Made by a program: the position numbers and the translations under genes. The notes under the pieces are model-generated. The model did not search any database, was not told where the DNA came from, and saw nothing but the letters and a program-made list of their open reading frames with translations. Below are positions 60,143-64,000 of a stretch of 64,000 bases of DNA, in pieces (positions within the stretch are counted from its first letter, which is position 1; every line of letters starts with the position of its first letter). The stretch comes from Plasmodium coatneyi (Eukaryota; Apicomplexa; Aconoidasida; Haemosporida; Plasmodiidae): NCBI RefSeq assembly GCF_001680005.1, contig NC_033568.1, positions 1,488,001 through 1,552,000 on the forward strand. Direction: 5' to 3'.

Positions 60143-63100
60143 ATGCCCAAAATGGTGAACGCAGCAAGTAATCTAAGAAGTCTGTGTTTTGGAGCATTTA
60201 AAAGTTTTAACAAGAAATACGAGGAGGATAATAACGTGAGAGAGGCAGAGGAGGAAGACGAGGGAGGAGGAGAAGAGGCAGATGGAGATGGGGGAGGGTG
60301 TAAGGAAGGAATAGGTCATAGGGGGGAAGGTGTTTCTGAGGAATACTGTGCAGAGGAAGAAGAAATGGGGAACACGCACAACCACGCAATTGATATTGGA
60401 AGCAGTGTAGAAAAGAACACTAAAACGGATTATACGTTCGATGGTAACAATTGTGCAGACGGCAACGAGGAAGATGTTACACACAATGAGCACCCTTACC
60501 CCGAGGGTGAGGAGAAGTTTACACTTAATGTGAGTACCGGTGGGGTTAGTTCCAGTAGCACCACTGCAACTCCCCCCTGTGAAGTTAAAACTGATGAACC
60601 GAGTTACTGCACCAGTGGCAGCAACCAGCGGGAGCGAAGCTCCACTTTAGATGCCACCGTGTTTGGAGAGATAAATAAAGGGGCAAATATATTCATGGGG
60701 AACAGGAACAAGGAATGTCCCGTCAATAGTAACTTAAATGCAGATGTGAACCTTAACACAGATGCAGATATCGGTCTCCACCCGTTCAAAAATGCCAGTG
60801 TGTATAACGGTGCGAAGGTGTGTGATGATCCCAACATGTGGAGCAGCTTCAACGGGGGCAACAACATTGGCGCTGTAAACACAGCCAGCACGCTCAGCAC
60901 CGATGTGTGTAATAACGCAAGCTACCTCTACTCGGGGGAAGTCCACGTCCGTAACGACGTTGTGCAGGACAGGAAGGTGGACAAGGGGACAGCGACGGTC
61001 ACAATGGTGACAGATGTGGAGGAATTCCGGAAGGAAAACTACAGCACAGAGGAAGACAGGTACGATAAAAGTGAAAGCAAAATATATAATCGTCACACAG
61101 GTGAGAAAGTAATGCGAAAGAAAATAAGTGCACACACAGGAGTGAATGACGCTGCACTGACAGCCAGTTCAGCCAATGTAGAAAGGATACTAATGGATTA
61201 TTACCGAGGAAAGATTAACTCTAAAAATTACGAAGAAAAGTTGTCAAATTCGTGTAGATTCTTCATTTACACATCGAATCCATACAACTACGATGTGAAG
61301 ATGATTAAGGAGAATTGCCTAACCATATATCAGCTTCTATATAGAGAGAAAAAAAAGTGGTGCTCTATCTACATTTGCACAAATGATGGACCCATGTCAA
61401 ATTTTAATTACCATTTATATAAAATTCTGTGCGGTAAGGAAGACATTTATATGTACTTTTTTTTGTTAAAGAAGTTTATATTTTCTTGTTATATATATTT
61501 CAATTTAGTAAGCATAAAGATTTTTTCTACCTTTAGCAACAAGGGGGAAAACATTATGCTTTACGACTTTACGCACATAATAAAGGGGAAGAATGCCTCC
61601 TTAGGTGAGTCTTCCGGTGAGTTTGGTGGTTCTTCCGACTGTGGTGGTGCTGAGCGAAAGCAGCAGTGGGATCAATTGTCACAGAAGTCGATACGTCAGT
61701 CGCCAGGGCAGTCCCCAAGACATGCTTCATCACAGTCTACACCACACCTGCCAACCGTGGTGGAGGCCGTTCGGGGGAGAAGCCTATCCCCCAGCGGAGG
61801 CACAAACCAACACCACGCCAACCCGTTCGGTGCCACCACGTGGGAAAACCAAGCGGAGGAATGCAACCGAGAAACGGAAACGCCTCCACAGAGAAACCGA
61901 AGCAGCAACATATACAACTTAAACAGCGAAAACAACCAAATTGAAGAAGAGGCCCAATTTCTAAATTTTCTATATGACCCATGCAAGCATTTATATGTTA
62001 ACAAAGTGAATTCAAGTGACAATTATTTCCACCTTTTCAATAAGGAAGAATCGTCAGATATAAAAAAAAAACTGCAGCTTTTTATTAGTACCCATTCTCC
62101 TACCATGATTAATATTACCAAAAGGTGGAACTCCTTTTACCTTAACAAGAATAGAATTTCTTCCTTTGTTGAAAAATACAAAGACGTGAATTATTCTTCT
62201 GGAGATAACTTAAAGAAGAATGGCAAGGAGAGGTTTATAAGTGAATTTGTGGAAACGTTTTGTGTGATGATAGACGAGGTTAATCCACCCCGTCGTAGCA
62301 GAACCAACATGGTGGTTCGCCAACATAGTGAAGGAATGCATCTTCGCAGGGGAGGAACCTCCAGAAAAGCCCTCAGTTGGATGGCGAAGCATGGAAGAGG
62401 AAGACCATCCATAACAAAGAAGGAATATGAGGCGGGGAACACACGTTGGCCACACAAACTCAGGAGAGCATACACTACTGCAGATGAAGTTACGGATATG
62501 GGTGACAAAAACTGCAATCGTGATAGAAGCGGCAGTTATGGAGATCGCTTTGGAAGAAGCTTCGGGCACTTTGATGAAAAAGCCAGGAGTGTGTCCATGG
62601 GAGGGGGCACGCACCATTATACTACCGGTGGGAAGTTCGAATGGAGGGGTGAAACTGCAGAAGAGGGGAAGAACACCTCCAATGCAGAGGATCAACCTGA
62701 AGGAAATCCCCCTAGTGAGCACACCAACATGAAGGCGCCCCAAACGACAGACGGGGAAAGCAAGAAAACTCCCCCCTCCGTGGTGGAACCGAACAGGGTA
62801 CCCAATTATAGTTCCTCTTCGCAATGGTACAAGGAAGGCATGGGCACTTCGGGGTGCACTGCGGAGGTTATTGCAAAGTTCCTGGGAAGTGTAAACATTA
62901 GAAGAAGTAGAATGCTGCTGCGTAAGGGTGGTGGAAGTAGTGGTAGTGACAGTGATGATAGTGTGGGTGCCAGGGAGAGTGACTCTAACCAGGATAGTTG
63001 TGACAGTGATGAGCAGAACACCGAGAGTGAGTCTGCCTACTACGGGGGGAAGAAATATAGCAACAATGGGGAAGGGGTAACCACGAACGGGGAGGACGGA

Positions 63101-64000
63101 GGCAAGCGCGGTAAAAAGCACCCCCGTAATCATATTTTTTTAAACAATTTAAACATACTGATAAAGGATTTGAATGAGCTATATGATTATTTGGAGAACT
63201 GCCGGTACGGGGGGGGGACGCGTGCCGATGGTGTGGGGGTGAATAATAGCTTCTTCATCAATGATCCCAAGGGGAGCTACCATAGTGCCTTCGGTAAGGG
63301 GGACAATGGAGGGGGCGAGCCCGAAGCAACAGACGAAGTGCATGATGCGAATCGGGTGCAACACGGAGAAGCAATGAATACAGAATATTTGAATAGGTTA
63401 AAATCGGGGAGGAACTTGTCCAACTTATACAGCATAGGGGCGTCATGCGTAGATGGTGGTACCTACAGCGATGCAGGGAACAGCGAAACGAGCAACGCAT
63501 ACGGAAGGGGGGAGGAGGATTTTTACAACGTGGATATTTCCTCAGTAGATTTGAAAAACTTCTGTTCTGTGTGCTCAGGAATACAATATGATAATTTTGA
63601 AAATCCTTTAAATGAAGGAAAAAATGGAAAATACAAAAGGTTAGAAGTTTTTATGAAAGAAAGTGATTTTTTCTGTAATTGTAATAATATTAATATTTTT
63701 CAAAATGAGAATGGGAACCCTAATGAGGACTTAAAATTTGGCTTCAATGGAGAAATGACTTCAGAAGAATATTACATGTTAAGAAAAAATGATATTGAAA
63801 AAATGAACAGGACTATAGACGAAATTATCTACATGAATCATCAGCAGGGCCTGGGGGGAAGCGCAGGTGAAGGCACAGACGGGGGGTTACCATACGAAAA
63901 TGATGATTATGAGGAGGAAGACGATGATGAGGACGATGAAGCTGATGAGGATGACGACAGCGATGATGAGGATGATGAAGGAAGAACTAAAGTCGCCCTA
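60143..64000 (+). CDS. Large acidic low-complexity protein, N-terminal part (candidate AP2-G2 orthologue by synteny)
   Basis: 1,286 codons, open to the right edge of the window, so the C-terminus is missing. The first ATG (60143) directly follows an in-frame TGA, so the start is well supported; a second ATG lies at 60152. Most of the sequence is Ser/Gly/Glu/Asn-rich and probably disordered. A compact block at residues about 345-475 (Tyr/Phe/Cys-rich: SCRFFIYTSNPYNYDVKM, WCSIYIC, YMYFFLLKKFIFSCYIYF) and smaller blocks near 610-700 and 1130-1250 look folded. The window ends in an Asp/Glu-rich run. No AP2 domain or other named domain is visible. From memory, the P. falciparum gene at this collinear position is AP2-G2 (PF3D7_1408200), a repressor-type ApiAP2 regulator of sexual development, and the unusually long upstream region fits a regulator. 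That identity rests only on gene order. The coding prediction is strong; the name is tentative. Confidence 0.6.
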   Translation, partial: MPKMVNAASNLRSLCFGAFKSFNKKYEEDNNVREAEEEDEGGGEEADGDGGGCKEGIGHRGEGVSEEYCAEEEEMGNTHNHAIDIGSSVEKNTKTDYTFDGNNCADGNEEDVTHNEHPYPEGEEKFTLNVSTGGVSSSSTTATPPCEVKTDEPSYCTSGSNQRERSSTLDATVFGEINKGANIFMGNRNKECPVNSNLNADVNLNTDADIGLHPFKNASVYNGAKVCDDPNMWSSFNGGNNIGAVNTASTLSTDVCNNASYLYSGEVHVRNDVVQDRKVDKGTATVTMVTDVEEFRKENYSTEEDRYDKSESKIYNRHTGEKVMRKKISAHTGVNDAALTASSANVERILMDYYRGKINSKNYEEKLSNSCRFFIYTSNPYNYDVKMIKENCLTIYQLLYREKKKWCSIYICTNDGPMSNFNYHLYKILCGKEDIYMYFFLLKKFIFSCYIYFNLVSIKIFSTFSNKGENIMLYDFTHIIKGKNASLGESSGEFGGSSDCGGAERKQQWDQLSQKSIRQSPGQSPRHASSQSTPHLPTVVEAVRGRSLSPSGGTNQHHANPFGATTWENQAEECNRETETPPQRNRSSNIYNLNSENNQIEEEAQFLNFLYDPCKHLYVNKVNSSDNYFHLFNKEESSDIKKKLQLFISTHSPTMINITKRWNSFYLNKNRISSFVEKYKDVNYSSGDNLKKNGKERFISEFVETFCVMIDEVNPPRRSRTNMVVRQHSEGMHLRRGGTSRKALSWMAKHGRGRPSITKKEYEAGNTRWPHKLRRAYTTADEVTDMGDKNCNRDRSGSYGDRFGRSFGHFDEKARSVSMGGGTHHYTTGGKFEWRGETAEEGKNTSNAEDQPEGNPPSEHTNMKAPQTTDGESKKTPPSVVEPNRVPNYSSSSQWYKEGMGTSGCTAEVIAKFLGSVNIRRSRMLLRKGGGSSGSDSDDSVGARESDSNQDSCDSDEQNTESESAYYGGKKYSNNGEGVTTNGEDGGKRGKKHPRNHIFLNNLNILIKDLNELYDYLENCRYGGGTRADGVGVNNSFFINDPKGSYHSAFGKGDNGGGEPEATDEVHDANRVQHGEAMNTEYLNRLKSGRNLSNLYSIGASCVDGGTYSDAGNSETSNAYGRGEEDFYNVDISSVDLKNFCSVCSGIQYDNFENPLNEGKNGKYKRLEVFMKESDFFCNCNNINIFQNENGNPNEDLKFGFNGEMTSEEYYMLRKNDIEKMNRTIDEIIYMNHQQGLGGSAGEGTDGGLPYENDDYEEEDDDEDDEADEDDDSDDEDDEGRTKVAL

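Overview
The window is nuclear DNA of a malaria parasite of the primate-infecting Plasmodium knowlesi/vivax clade. Three things point there: Plasmodium-type proteins with asparagine-, lysine- and glutamate-rich inserts; short GT-AG introns with C/T-rich acceptors; and a PIR-family antigen gene of the kir type beside telomere-like heptamers (TGAACCC/TAAACCC) inside a chromosome. Internal telomeric tracts next to kir genes are, as I recall, characteristic of P. knowlesi (and close relatives such as P. coatneyi), so I favour P. knowlesi or a near relative. No database was searched.

Layout. Twelve single-copy housekeeping or conserved genes lie in this order: DDI1 (-), small acidic protein (+), aldo-keto reductase-like protein (-), TRM82-like WD protein (+), Dus1-type tRNA-dihydrouridine synthase (+), coiled-coil protein (-), a giant ~6,470-residue DUF3638/DUF3645-type protein (+, 17.9-37.5 kb), ribosomal protein eS8 (-), small basic protein (-), RTEL1-like helicase (+), a four-exon single-pass membrane protein (-), and the N-terminal 1,286 codons of a large acidic protein running off the right edge (+). 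From memory this order matches P. falciparum chromosome 14 from DDI1 (about PF3D7_1409300) down to AP2-G2 (PF3D7_1408200), gene for gene. That makes the last gene a candidate AP2-G2 orthologue, although no AP2 domain falls inside the window.

The break in this conserved block is at 48.1-50.6 kb, between the RTEL1-like gene and the membrane-protein gene. It holds a five-copy ~42-bp repeat, a degenerate telomeric tract, an orphan last exon of a PIR gene on the + strand, and, only 49 bp away in convergent orientation, an apparently complete kir gene on the - strand. This looks like a subtelomere-derived cassette in a chromosome-internal site.

Seven genes were given multi-exon models by matching splice sites and reading phase: the small acidic protein, TRM82, coiled-coil, giant, eS8, kir and membrane-protein genes. 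The rest is long Plasmodium-style intergenic DNA with poly(dA)/poly(dT) tracts. Notable non-coding items are a 12-bp tandem array with two TGCATGCA octamers at 54.24-54.30 kb, a 13-bp perfect hairpin followed by T20 at 44.0 kb, and degenerate short repeats at 59.7 kb. No tRNA, rRNA or CRISPR was seen.
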